A stretch of DNA of 64,000 bases from CAZAMP01 sp964486455 (lineage in GTDB: Bacteria; Eisenbacteria; RBG-16-71-46; CAZAMP01), in NCBI GenBank assembly GCA_964486455.1, contig CAZAMP010000015.1, positions 1 to 64,000 on the forward strand, written 5' to 3'. This document shows positions 33,480 through 43,000 of the stretch, one piece after another (the stretch's first letter is position 1; each line of letters starts with the position of its first letter). Under the pieces are notes generated by a model, which made no database searches, was not told where the DNA came from, and worked only from the letters and a program-made list of their open reading frames with translations. A program made the position numbers and the translations under genes.

Positions 33480-33506
33480 TTATCGGAGGACGTCTCTAGT
33501 AGCTTA
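33480..33506 (-). promoter_or_regulatory. Candidate sigma-28 (FliA) promoter of the mot operon
   Basis: On the minus strand TAAGCTAC is followed after 11 bases by TCCGATAA, close to the flagellar consensus TAAAGTTT-N11-GCCGATAA (seven of eight in the -10 box, four of eight in the -35 box). Its position about 70 bases before the first gene and its control of mot genes fit the known use of FliA. Confidence 0.5.
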
Positions 33507-33580
33507 AGCGCTGCAATTCGGGTGGGTTGCAGAGGGGTCGCTAACTCGCCTGTTGGGCGGCATTGGGATGGGGATGCGGC

Positions 33581-34741
33581 TCAATTCAGCCCGTTCTTCA
33601 CACCAGGGGTGTTGAGATAGTCGAGAACCCCGTCGCGGAGCGCGCTCGCGCATCGGCGACCGTAGCCGCGTTGCTGGATCACCTTTCGATCCGCCGGATT
33701 GCTCAGGAAACCGACCTCGACGAGCACCGAGGGGGTCTGACTCGACTGAAGTACCATGAACCTCGCCTGCCGGACCCCCCGCCGCCGACTCGCGAAATCG
33801 TTTCGCTTGAGCGCCTCGAGGACCGACCCGGCCAATAGTTGGCTGCGGTGGTGGAACTTCTCCTTTGTCATGGCGGCGATGGAGAACTGAAGCGCGTCTA
33901 TGTCTTCCGGAGCGACACCGCCCACCAGGTCGGCGTCGTTCTCGAGCTTGGCCAGCGCCTCAGCATCCTTGTCGGTCGCGGGGCCATGCGTCACGAAGAA
34001 GACCTCCGCGCCCTTCGCGCTCCGGCTGCGCGCCGCGTTCGCGTGGATGCTCACGAGCAGGTCCGCCTTCTTCGCTTCGGCGATCCGATAGCGCTTGCGG
34101 AGCCGGACGTAGTAGTCGCCGCTTCGCGTGAGAACGACCTTCACCCGACCGTCTTGCTCGAGTTGCTTCTTGAGCTCGAGGGCCACATTGAGGCAGATGT
34201 CCTTCTCCTTGAGCCCTTTGGCGATCGCGCCGGGGTCGTCCCCTCCGTGGCCCGGATCGATGACGATGACGGGAACGCGGTCCGTGTCCGGCTGGGCAAG
34301 GACATCCGGATCCGCGACCTCAATCGGCTGGGCCCGGCGAAAGACGTCCACCACGATCCGATCGCGCTTCTCGCCGTAGGCGGGCAGGGTGAAGAACTTG
34401 TAGTCGCAGCGGGAAATCAGATCGAGGACCACTTGAGCCTTCGGCCCCCGTAGCTTGTTGATGCGAACGCGCTGAATGAACTCGTCGCCGACATCGAAGG
34501 CAGAGGCCCCTCGACCGAATGTGCTTCCCGGAAGGTCGAGAACGATGCGGACAGGGCGGTTGCGCGTCGGTTCCCACACGCTGTGAGTGACTTCGACGGG
34601 AGCGCTCAAATCGAGGACGATGCGCGTGTGGTCAGGAGCGGACCAGTGGCGGATCCCGATGATTTCCGCGGCATGACATGTCCCGGAGACCGCGACTGCC
34701 GCCGCGAATAGCAACACGGTCCGCCTGAGTGCAGTGTCCAT
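33581..34741 (-). CDS. N-acetylmuramoyl-L-alanine amidase, AmiC-like with AMIN domain
   Basis: 386 residues. Signal peptide 1-24, then an AMIN domain (about 26-135, wall targeting; D-H-T-R-I-V-L-D-L-S), then an Amidase_3 zinc domain (about 157-375) with I-D-P-G-H-G-G-D-D-P-G-A, the Glu in K-E-K-D-I-C-L-N-V-A, S-I-H-A-N-A and the catalytic Glu in V-L-V-E-V-G-F-L-S-N. It cleaves the bond between MurNAc and the stem peptide at the septum. The M23 gene next to it could be its activator. Confidence 0.94.
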   Translation of the reverse strand: MDTALRRTVLLFAAAVAVSGTCHAAEIIGIRHWSAPDHTRIVLDLSAPVEVTHSVWEPTRNRPVRIVLDLPGSTFGRGASAFDVGDEFIQRVRINKLRGPKAQVVLDLISRCDYKFFTLPAYGEKRDRIVVDVFRRAQPIEVADPDVLAQPDTDRVPVIVIDPGHGGDDPGAIAKGLKEKDICLNVALELKKQLEQDGRVKVVLTRSGDYYVRLRKRYRIAEAKKADLLVSIHANAARSRSAKGAEVFFVTHGPATDKDAEALAKLENDADLVGGVAPEDIDALQFSIAAMTKEKFHHRSQLLAGSVLEALKRNDFASRRRGVRQARFMVLQSSQTPSVLVEVGFLSNPADRKVIQQRGYGRRCASALRDGVLDYLNTPGVKNGLN

Positions 34742-34752
34742 GGAGAGTGCCG

Positions 34753-35706
34753 CTAGTCGACGACTATGTCCTCCGGCAGGATATAGCCCAATGGGTTAAC
34801 GTGTTTGCCATCGACAAAAACTACATAGTGAAGGTGGGGACCCGTAGAGCGCCCTGATGATCCGACGCGCGCGATGATCTGCCCCCGCTCGACCTTCTCT
34901 CCCCGCTTGACCAGGTTCTCGCTGTTGTGCGAGTAGACCGTTTCGATCCCATTGCCGTGATCGATCCGCACCGCCAGTCCGTAGAAACCGTCCTTCCCAC
35001 TTCTCTTCACGACGCCGTCCGCGGTTGAAAGGATCGGAGTTCCCTTGTGAGCGGAGACGTCGAGCCCGGCATGAAACGCACGCCTGTCGGTGAACGGATC
35101 CTTCCGATAGCCGTACCCGCTCGAGTACCACCCCTCGTGTCCGAGCGGATGGATGGACGGAATGTGGTTGAGTGTTTCGTTGCGTTCCCGGAGCGCCGCG
35201 ACGGCCTTCTCGTATCCCTGACGCTGCGTCTCACTGCTCCGGAGCAGAAGATCCAGCTCATCCTCGGATTGCCCCACGATCGCCCGCAGCTCAGGCGCGA
35301 GGAGGACGTCAGTCATCCCGCCAAAGGCCTCGGGGCCACCCAGACCGAGCACGTCTTCACCGACGGTGGGTTCATTCAGTCCGGCAAGTGAGCGTGCCCG
35401 ACGCTCATATGCCGCGTTTTGCTCGACGGACGTACGAAGCATGCTGATCGTCCCGTCGATTTCGCCCAGCCTTTCCGCCAGCGCATCGTTTTGCCCCATC
35501 ACCTCGGTGAGTAGCCCCGCGCGCTGGTTGGATTGGACGAACACCAAGACCGAGACCAGAAGCAGAATACACACGACGCCCGACGCGGAGAGAGCCGAAT
35601 AGAACGTTTGCCGCCGCAGTCGGAAGGAGGCGATCTTCGCTCCGCTCTCAGGAATGAGAAGAACGTTGAGATTCTCGTTGAAGACTCTCCACGGGAACTT
35701 CCCCAT
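34753..35706 (-). CDS. M23 family peptidase (LytM domain), membrane-anchored
   Basis: 317 residues from ATG 35706, with GGAGG upstream. A cytoplasmic stretch and one membrane helix (about 38-60) lead to a coiled coil (about 65-190) and a LytM/M23 domain (about 205-310). The domain has zinc-site motifs F-H-A-G-L-D, Y-S-H-N and G-P-H-L-H-Y, so all ligands are present and the enzyme is probably active as a D,D-endopeptidase. It is co-oriented with the amidase gene (11-base gap), suggesting joint action in wall splitting. Confidence 0.92.
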   Translation of the reverse strand: MGKFPWRVFNENLNVLLIPESGAKIASFRLRRQTFYSALSASGVVCILLLVSVLVFVQSNQRAGLLTEVMGQNDALAERLGEIDGTISMLRTSVEQNAAYERRARSLAGLNEPTVGEDVLGLGGPEAFGGMTDVLLAPELRAIVGQSEDELDLLLRSSETQRQGYEKAVAALRERNETLNHIPSIHPLGHEGWYSSGYGYRKDPFTDRRAFHAGLDVSAHKGTPILSTADGVVKRSGKDGFYGLAVRIDHGNGIETVYSHNSENLVKRGEKVERGQIIARVGSSGRSTGPHLHYVVFVDGKHVNPLGYILPEDIVVD

Positions 35707-35816
35707 CTTGACAACCTCCACACCCCCGAAGCTCCTGGGGTACGTCTTGGTGGAACAGGAAAAGCCGATTTAACGGCGGAGACGTTAGCAGCATCCAGGC
35801 CCCTGTGCAAGCGCCC

Positions 35817-36197
35817 CTAGCTCACCTCGTCGTCGGGTGTCACGACCGACTCACTCGTGTCGCTCGCTCCCTCATCCGACTCGTCGGGCACCTTCTTCCG
35901 GATTTCTTCGATCTCGCGCTCCTTCTCCTCAAGCTCTTTCTCGAGATTCCGGATTCTCTCCAGGCTCCGCAGAACCACATCGTCCGCTGCGATGTCGGCG
36001 TTCTGCCCGTCTTCGATAAGGTGAAACACGCGGCCACCGAGTGTCATCATCTCGCGGCCGATGTGCCGGCGGATCGACGCGCTGTCGAGCTTGCGATGGC
36101 CGACGCGCGCGAGTTCATCCGCTTTCTCAACGGCGCTGGAGTAACCGTCTATGACCTGCTGTTTCACGCGCTCCCAGATCGAGTCTGCCCTATCCAT
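35817..36197 (-). CDS. Hypothetical coiled-coil protein
   Basis: 126 residues, no signal or membrane segment. An N-terminal helical part (W-E-R-V-K-Q-Q-V-I-D-G-Y) is followed by a clear coiled coil (about 78-105, E-K-E-L-E-E-K-E-R-E-I-E-E-I) and a Ser/Asp/Glu-rich tail. Its first half resembles small phasin-like or stress-associated bundles, but no family is recognised. It is divergent from lpxH. Confidence 0.7.
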   Translation of the reverse strand: MDRADSIWERVKQQVIDGYSSAVEKADELARVGHRKLDSASIRRHIGREMMTLGGRVFHLIEDGQNADIAADDVVLRSLERIRNLEKELEEKEREIEEIRKKVPDESDEGASDTSESVVTPDDEVS

Positions 36198-36281
36198 CGC
36201 GCGAGGCCTCCTTCGTTGCGGCGACCGACGTCATGGCCGGTGACCGCGGACGGTATCACTACTATCCTTGTGGTTTCCGTG

Positions 36282-36290
36282 TGCTATACT
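36282..36290 (+). promoter_or_regulatory. Extended -10 promoter of lpxH
   Basis: TGCTATACT fits an extended -10 box (TGn-TATAAT type). It ends 10 bases before the lpxH ATG, and no Shine-Dalgarno sequence lies between them, so the mRNA may be leaderless or nearly so. Confidence 0.45.
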
Positions 36291-36300
36291 CCGCGCCACC

Positions 36301-37041
36301 ATGAACCGAAGTCAACTGCCCGTCTACTTCTTTTCCGACGCTCATCTCATCACCCGACGTGACCCGGCGGAAACTGCGCGCGGCCTCCGCCTGGAGAGCT
36401 TTCTCCGGCACGTTCGGGAGAGCGCGTCCCGACTGATCATCCTGGGCGACCTCTTCGACTTCTGGTTCGAGTATCGGCACGCGGTCCCGTCAGGACATTT
36501 CAACATCCTCTGCCGCCTGCTCGAGATCCGAGAGGCGGGAATCCCCATCGATTTCGTGGCCGGCAATCATGACTACTGGTCCGGCGACTTCCTCCGGCGG
36601 GAAATCGGGGCCGTCTGTCACACCGATCCCATCGCACTGGAGCTGCAGGGTCGAAAGATCTGGCTCGCCCACGGTGACGCCCTGGCTCGGGGCGATTGGG
36701 GCTACCGAGTGCTCCGGAAGATCCTCCGAAACCCGCTCTGTATCGCCGGCTACCGGCTGCTCCATCCCGATCTCGGGATCCCGTTGGCGCTTGCGAGCTC
36801 ATCAACGAGCCGCGGTCACACCGCCCGTGGCCGCGTGGACGTCGAGAAGTACCTTACCGAGGTGGCCAGACCGAAGTTCCGAGAGGGGTTTGACAGCGTC
36901 ATCCTCGGGCATATCCACAAGCCCGTCCACGTTCAGGACGACAGCGGGGAGTTCCTGTTCCTGGGAGACTGGCTCTATCACTTCTCGTACGCGACGCTAA
37001 CCGATGGTCGGTTCGAGCAGCACACGTGGCCGGCGGCGTGA
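36301..37041 (+). CDS. lpxH: UDP-2,3-diacylglucosamine diphosphatase (LpxH-like)
   Basis: 246 residues from ATG 36301. It hydrolyses UDP-2,3-diacylglucosamine to lipid X and UMP in lipid A synthesis at the inner face of the cytoplasmic membrane. Metallophosphatase motifs appear in order: F-F-S-D-A-H-L, L-G-D-L-F-D-F-W-F-E, A-G-N-H-D-Y-W, A-H-G-D and G-H-I-H-K-P. Length fits the family (about 240). Its presence implies a lipid-A-bearing outer membrane. No other lpx gene is nearby. Confidence 0.9.
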   Translation: MNRSQLPVYFFSDAHLITRRDPAETARGLRLESFLRHVRESASRLIILGDLFDFWFEYRHAVPSGHFNILCRLLEIREAGIPIDFVAGNHDYWSGDFLRREIGAVCHTDPIALELQGRKIWLAHGDALARGDWGYRVLRKILRNPLCIAGYRLLHPDLGIPLALASSSTSRGHTARGRVDVEKYLTEVARPKFREGFDSVILGHIHKPVHVQDDSGEFLFLGDWLYHFSYATLTDGRFEQHTWPAA

Positions 37042-37103
37042 GGGTCTAGCTCTCTGCAGCCGAACGATGAGGACGTACCGATGGGGCTGCAAACTCTCGG
37101 CAG

Positions 37104-38474
37104 CTACCGAATTAAGACGATCCGCCGGGTCTCCGTCGTTCCCCCCGCCCGCAAGCGGACAAAATAAGTGCCGGGGGCGGCGGGGTGTCCGGCTAGGGTC
37201 ATCCCGTCCCAAGTGATGGTGCCGGCAGGTCTTGCTACGTCGTACGACGTCACCGGGCGGCCTGAGATGTCGAAGACCGAAACCACTGATCCATGAGTGC
37301 CCACTAGGTACGACAAGGCAATGGAATCTCGGAACGGATTCGGGAATGCATGAAGGATGGGCTTGACCGATGCCATCGCGCCGTCGTTAACGCTCACAAC
37401 ACCGCATCCCTGCCCGTAAGCACCGATCAGGTCGCAGTCGTACCCATACGGGTGATTGCCGGGCAGACATGGTGAGTTCTCAGCAATTGTGAAATCCCCT
37501 CCTGCAATGTCGCAGAAGAGCGGGTTTGATGAGAAGTTGCCGCTGATCCCCGTCTGATCGTCGAGTTCGCCAGTGTAGTCGCCCTCGGCATTGCCGAATA
37601 CGTCGCAGCAGCCGATCGAAAGCTCACTCGGATGGCCGGTGTTCGGAAACTCGTGGATGCCGCCACCCTCGCGGCTGAAAGCGACGATCGTATTCTCTAT
37701 CCTCATGGTGACATCGTAGGTGTACCAGATCCCACCGCCCGTGGCACTCGCCTCATTGTCCACAAGGGTACAGTGGCGGATCGTGGGGGTCGATTGGTCG
37801 CACGCGATGCCTCCGCCCCAGAACTGGGCTACGTTGTCGACGAAAAGGCAGTGAGTGATAAGGGGCGACGAATGGCCACGGATGAACATCCCTCCGCCAT
37901 CCACAGCCCAATTCGATGCGAAGATGCAGTCGGTGACCGTTCCTTGGCAACTGTTCAGCCTCAAACCACCCGCTCCCACGCCGTCCCCGACGTTCTCGTG
38001 GAACACACAGCCCGTGATCGCAACCGAGGATCGCCCGCAGAAGACTCCCCCACCGCCTCCGGCCTGATTTTGGGTAATGCAACAGTCGGATATCGCGAGA
38101 TCGGAATCCAAGCAGAGGATGCCCCCGCCTATATCGTTCTGTGGGAGCAATCCACCCGTGATGGTGATGCCTTCGATGCTCGCTGCATCGCCTACGCCCT
38201 CACAGATGAAGACACGATCCAGCTGTTCCGCATCGACGGTTACACAGTCAGGTTCGCCAGTTACGCTTCGCACGCACACACCAGACTTCATCGACACTCC
38301 GTGCTCAAAATAGGTGCCGCATGCCACGAGCACCGTGTCGCCGGCTGTCGCGGAATCAATCCCAGCCTGTATCGTCGGTGCGTCGCCGGGAACGTGCCAC
38401 GTCGTGGCGGATGCCGTGCTGGCGAAGAAGAAAGGAACCAGGACGAGGAGAAGTACCGAGCATCGCATGGCCAC
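37104..38474 (-). CDS. Secreted right-handed beta-helix protein with FlgD-Ig-like C-terminal domain
   Basis: 456 residues. Signal peptide 1-23, then the typical opening W-H-V-P-G-D-A-P-T-I-Q-A-G-I-D-S-A of pectate-lyase-fold proteins. About ten parallel beta-helix coils (G-G-G-I, I-T-x-C-x-F) span about 45-330. The C-terminal 80 residues form a FlgD-Ig/type-A-like domain (F-P-N-P-F-R-D, V-F-D-I-S-G-R-P-V, W-D-G, A-P-G-T-Y-F-V-R-L-R). Such C-terminal domains serve as sorting tags for export and surface attachment in FCB bacteria. The substrate is unknown; it may be structural rather than an enzyme. Confidence 0.88.
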   Translation of the reverse strand: MAMRCSVLLLVLVPFFFASTASATTWHVPGDAPTIQAGIDSATAGDTVLVACGTYFEHGVSMKSGVCVRSVTGEPDCVTVDAEQLDRVFICEGVGDAASIEGITITGGLLPQNDIGGGILCLDSDLAISDCCITQNQAGGGGGVFCGRSSVAITGCVFHENVGDGVGAGGLRLNSCQGTVTDCIFASNWAVDGGGMFIRGHSSPLITHCLFVDNVAQFWGGGIACDQSTPTIRHCTLVDNEASATGGGIWYTYDVTMRIENTIVAFSREGGGIHEFPNTGHPSELSIGCCDVFGNAEGDYTGELDDQTGISGNFSSNPLFCDIAGGDFTIAENSPCLPGNHPYGYDCDLIGAYGQGCGVVSVNDGAMASVKPILHAFPNPFRDSIALSYLVGTHGSVVSVFDISGRPVTSYDVARPAGTITWDGMTLAGHPAAPGTYFVRLRAGGTTETRRIVLIR

Positions 38475-38621
38475 CCTCCTGTCGCTGCGAGAGAGGATGC
38501 ACTGTCAACCCACCAAATCCTATCACACACAGTCAGGTTGGGTAAGAGAAGCATCCCTGGAGAGGATTCTGCGTCGTCTGACACATGGAGTCCACGAGAC
38601 CGGCGGGGCGTTGGGTGGATT

Positions 38622-38992
38622 GTGCGAGGCGCGGTAGGCGATGGAGCGAACAAGGATCCGCCGCGCGGAGCGCGGCCAGCCGAGTGTCCGATCGCGTCTG
38701 CCCACCACGCCCACCACATCAAGCGAGGACCTACACATTGCCTGAGTGCGGAGACTCCGCGAGTTGGGCGGGGAGCCGGCGGGTCGTGCGAGGCGCGGTA
38801 AGCGATGGAGCAAACGAGGAGAGGGTGTAAAACGGATTGTGTAAACGGACATGCAGTAGACTCTACAAAGGAGGACTCATGGCNNNNNNNNNNCGCGTGG
38901 ACCTACTCTTTGCCTGAGTGCGGTTACCCCGCTTTTTGGGGGGGGTGCGGGCGGGTCGTGCGAGGCGCGGTAAGCGATGGAGCAAACGAGGA
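38622..38992. repeat. Three imperfect 35-bp direct repeats
   Basis: Copies lie at 38622-38656, 38786-38820 and 38958-38992, all beginning GTGCGAGGCGCGGTA and ending CAAGGA or CGAGGA. Copies two and three are identical over all 35 bases and share similar upstream flanks (TTGCCTGAGTGCGG). Spacing is 164 and 172 bases. They surround the N gap, so collapsed repeats may have broken the assembly. Confidence 0.85.
38879..38893 (+). other. Lost gene start at an assembly gap
   Basis: AAAGGAGG (38867-38874) and ATG (38879-38881) form a strong translation start, followed by GC and then 10 N (38884-38893). Sequence after the gap does not continue a plausible protein. The same AAAGGAGGACTCA leader occurs before the lipoprotein gene at 29439, so a secreted-protein gene was probably lost here. 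Confidence 0.6.
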
Positions 38993-39028
38993 TCCGCCGG
39001 CTCCCCGCACGCCTTCGTAGACCGGCGA

Positions 39029-40036
39029 TCAGGGAATGTGATACCCGAGCGACACGCGATGACTGTTGCCCAGATCGTCGCTGTACGGCACGAACGCGTA
39101 TCCGAAGCGCAGCCGGTCCTTGTTGAGCTTCAGACCGAACGACAGGTCCTCGGTGTCCAGACCCGACCGATAGCCCACGCTCAAGGAACCCACGTTTCGG
39201 TAGTCGTAGCGGACGCCGAATAGCACATTCAGGTCTTCGCCTCGGACCTTGCGCGCCTCGAGCGCCACGGCCACGTCGCCATCCATCAGCTCCAGACCCG
39301 GCCGGTAGGTCGCCCCGCCCTGCATGATGAGTGGCAGAGCGAAGAACTCACCACCGATCACCGTCTGATCACCCGAGAGCGAAACCGCGATCTGCTCGTC
39401 GAAGGCCATGTCGCCGCCGAGGTTCTTCACCACTCCCCCGACCGCGAGACGATCGGTGTGGTACTGGGCGCCAAAATCGAAGGCCAGCCCTTGAGCGATG
39501 TGGTCGCTACGCGTCGCCATCGGATCGCCGATGTACTCGCGCAGATACTTGACGCTGAACCCGCTCGTAAAATGATCCGCGAAGCGGCCGAGTCCGCCCG
39601 AGAAGAGACCGTTGAAATCGAACGCGTAAGCGAGAGAGAACGCGAGGTCGCTGTAGCCGAAGTTCCCGGTGAAGCTGCCGTCCACGTCACGACCCTCGAG
39701 ATCGCTCGTGAAGAGACCGTTGAACGAAAGCCCGACGCCATGGCGGCCGAGCGTGCGCGCGACAGCCGCGTACTCCAGCCGCAGGTCGGCAATGAACTCG
39801 TTGTGCATCACCAGGATGTCCGTCCCGGATGTCCTGGCCAGACCCGCAGGGTTCCAGTACGTCGCTGTTGCATCGGTCACCTGGCTCGAATACGCGTATC
39901 CCATTCCGACCGCGTCCGTGCCGGCACCGACCTTCAAAAACGGCAGAATGTTCTCGCCCGCGCCCGCGTGCGCGGCACCGGCCATGGCGGCGAGTCCGAG
40001 CACCACCAAAGCGCTCATCGCGATCATCTGCTTCAT
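39029..40036 (-). CDS. PorV/PorQ-like outer membrane protein
   Basis: 335 residues from ATG 40036. Signal peptide about 1-24, then F-L-K-V-G-A-G-T-D-A-V-G-M-G-Y-A and the T-Y-W-N-P-A-G-L-A signature of the PorV/PorQ/FadL-like group, followed by alternating beta strands to an aromatic end (L-G-Y-H-I-P). In type IX systems PorV shuttles cargo with C-terminal sorting domains to the surface. The gene directly follows the M6 protease gene, whose product ends in such a domain. Confidence 0.85.
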   Translation of the reverse strand: MKQMIAMSALVVLGLAAMAGAAHAGAGENILPFLKVGAGTDAVGMGYAYSSQVTDATATYWNPAGLARTSGTDILVMHNEFIADLRLEYAAVARTLGRHGVGLSFNGLFTSDLEGRDVDGSFTGNFGYSDLAFSLAYAFDFNGLFSGGLGRFADHFTSGFSVKYLREYIGDPMATRSDHIAQGLAFDFGAQYHTDRLAVGGVVKNLGGDMAFDEQIAVSLSGDQTVIGGEFFALPLIMQGGATYRPGLELMDGDVAVALEARKVRGEDLNVLFGVRYDYRNVGSLSVGYRSGLDTEDLSFGLKLNKDRLRFGYAFVPYSDDLGNSHRVSLGYHIP

Positions 40037-40068
40037 GCCTTGCCTCGTTCCTTCATGATCCGAAAAGG

Positions 40069-43000
40069 TCACCGCACGACGGCCAGCTTGCCGACGATCG
40101 ACTGCACGGTCGATCCTTGGGTCACGGCGAGCCGATAGACGTAGAGCCCCGGCGCGACCGCGTTGCCGTCGCTATTCTCCCCGTCCCAGAGGACGAGATT
40201 GTCGACCCCCTCGTTGACGCTTCCGTGAAGCTTCCGGACTTCCATACCGGTGAGATCGTAGACGCGGATCTCCACGCGATCAATGGACGGCCCGAGAAGA
40301 TAGTGAAATCTTGTGCCGTCCCGTCCGGCGGGATTCGGCTGACAGTAAACGTCTCTCACCATGTCAACCCCTTGGAGCACATCGTGAGAGCTGGCCCCGA
40401 TCGTGGCATTGCGCGCCGCATCGCGGCGATACATCGGCCACTCATCGAGATGAGACTCGAATCCGGTCCCGAGGTTCCATAGAGTTGCCCGGGTCCACAT
40501 GATGTCCCCTTCGACTGCGTACGGTGCCTCGACCGCGAACACGGACGTTTGACCACTGCCCTGAAAGTCGCCGACGACGGGAACCGAGCCGGGGGCCGAC
40601 TGAACCGGCCAGCCCGGTAGGATCTCGCTCCTCCCCGCCCCCGCGGCGACCGCGGCGATCCGTCCGTCGCTGAACACGCCGATCAGCTCCAGGCGTCCGT
40701 CCGCGTCCACATCGGCAACAAGCGGCGCCGGATGCGGTTCGATGTAGTCGAAGTACACGTCTTCCGGCGAATCGAGCGTCTTGGGCCACCCGGGCTTATG
40801 CACACCGTTGTAGTTGATCACATGGAGAGATCCGCCCGTGCCTACGACCAACACGTCGTTGTATCCATCGGCGTCGACGTCCGCCGCCGAAACGCCGGTT
40901 CCCGCAATCGCCGCGACATCCACCGGCCAACCCGAAACCGCGTCCAGACCCGGGACCCCTCCTCCCGTCAGACGGTAGACGTGCACGCGGCCGTCATCGC
41001 CGACGGTCAGGATCTCCCAATCGCCGTCGCGATCGAGGTCGGAAGCAGCGGGAGCCCCGAATACGATGGATGCATCGCCCGCCCGTGCGGACACGGGAGC
41101 CAGCTCGTCGCTCAAAAGCGTCACGGCAAGCCCGCCCGCGGAGAGCGGCTGCACACAGACCGGCCGATCACCGCTCCAGACCACGACGGGCGCCGTCGCA
41201 ACCGCGCTCGACACCGGTAACTCGGAGATCTGATCGGACGCGGCGAAGTCCACGACCCACATCTTCCCGTTGGCAGAGCCAGCGTCATCATCGTCCGAAC
41301 CGATGATGAGCTCGAGATCGTCCGATCGATCGACATCCGCGAGCACACCGTCGACGCCCCCGATGGAGTCGACCGTGGCGAAGAGACCGTCCGCGTGACC
41401 TTGATACGGAGCACCGTCCGACTCCCACACGTAGATTCCGCCCGCGGCCGTCGGTACGACGATCTCCAAGCCGTCCTCGTCGTCGATGTCCCCCACGAGC
41501 GGGGATCCGGAGACGGTCGTGCCGATGTCCTTCTGGAAGTACAGCGTCCCGTCGGCGCGAAGCACGCTCAGTGAGCCCGACGACCCCATGACGATGAACT
41601 CCGCCTCGCCGTCCGCATCGAGATCTGCAGACGATGGCTGCGTCCCGATGACCCCGTCCGGGAGCTCGACGGGCCAGCCTTCGGCTACCGCGGGCGCATC
41701 CTCGATACCGCCGCTCTTGAACTGCAGTGTGAAGGTCATCACCGTATCGGCGGCGCTGATGTTCGTGATCCACACGTCGCTCGGCCCCCCGAACGACGAT
41801 TTCGACGACGGAACGCTCATCGGCGTGAAGGCATCGTTGTTGTCGGCCCGAAATGCGTCATCCGGACTACCGAACGACAGCAGGCTGTAGATATCGAATT
41901 CCAAATCCTGTAGGCCGTCGGCTTCCTCGAGATCGATGCCCATGTGGTGCGGATCCGCGTTCACGCGATTGAACGGAAAGCCGAACGTCACGACCGACTC
42001 GTCGATGTGCCAGATGTAGACGCCGGCCGCTTCTCGGGTGGTGTCCTGGGGAGTGCCCGGAATCGTGTTGGGCGTGTAGAAATTGAATTCGGCGCCGGCG
42101 TAGGAATCCGTCCAGAACGTGAACGTCGTGTCGGGGAGGTTTCCCCTTACCCAATCGAACTTGCCGTTGCTGTTCGGATCCGGCTTTCGGCAGTTGACCA
42201 GGAAGTACTCATCCCCGCTGAGCGGGATCCACGCGAGTGTCGTGTCTTCCGCCGCCGGCCGGTCTTTCTCGATATAGGTGAGCGTAACCGTTCGCCCCTC
42301 ATCCGGCGCCGCGTCGAAAGGCACGGGATCCAACCATCCCGCGTACATGCGGCACCAGGCGCTGGGCTCGGCCGGAACGTATCCTCGGGCGTTCCAGGTG
42401 CCGGCCGCCATCAGGCAAAACGCCCCGAGACCGCTCGACGGGTCGTCGGGCGTGGTGTCGTAGAGATCCGGCCAACCCGCGACGACGTGACCGAGCTCGT
42501 GCGTGAAGACGCCGATCAGACTGAAGTCATAGCCGTCCTGCTGCTCGGTTTCCGGGAGAAGGGCGGCGCCCTCCACGTAGATCGTGTCCCCGGCCGCGGT
42601 CGTGTCGTTGGTCGGGATCCCGGGGACATCTCGTCCCAGGGAGTCGCTCATGACGAAGCTGATGAGCGCCTGCGGGAAATATGCGGACCACACCTGGGTT
42701 TCGCTGTCGCGTTCAACGTCCGACTCCTGCCCCGCGCCGGCGTGGATCACGCCGATGCCGTCGTAGTCCGCGAAGTCCACCATGCCGTCGGCCGCCGCGA
42801 CCGCGTCCCAGATGAGCTTGGTGCCTCGCTCCCCGAAGAGATCGTCGTTGCCGTAATAGCGCATGCGAAACGGCAACGTGAAAACTGTGTCGGGGATGGT
42901 AGTCTGGATGGTCGACTTCCCGTACGAGACGTCCGCATAGAACTCTTCGCAGTAGCGCATGACCTTCCGGAAGTAGGGAACGAGAAGCGTGTCACGATCG

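Larger units (their letters stand above)
38475..39028. other. Intergenic region with repeats and a scaffold gap
   Basis: This 554-base stretch holds no intact gene. It contains three copies of a 35-base repeat, further partial similarity between the flanks of the second and third copies, a run of 10 N, and the start of a lost gene immediately before the gap. The third copy runs almost to the end of the PorV-like gene (stop at 39029). Confidence 0.8.

Noticed and set aside
38805..39020. Open frame running through the N gap
   Set aside because: The reading frame across 10 N is arbitrary, so the protein is an artefact.
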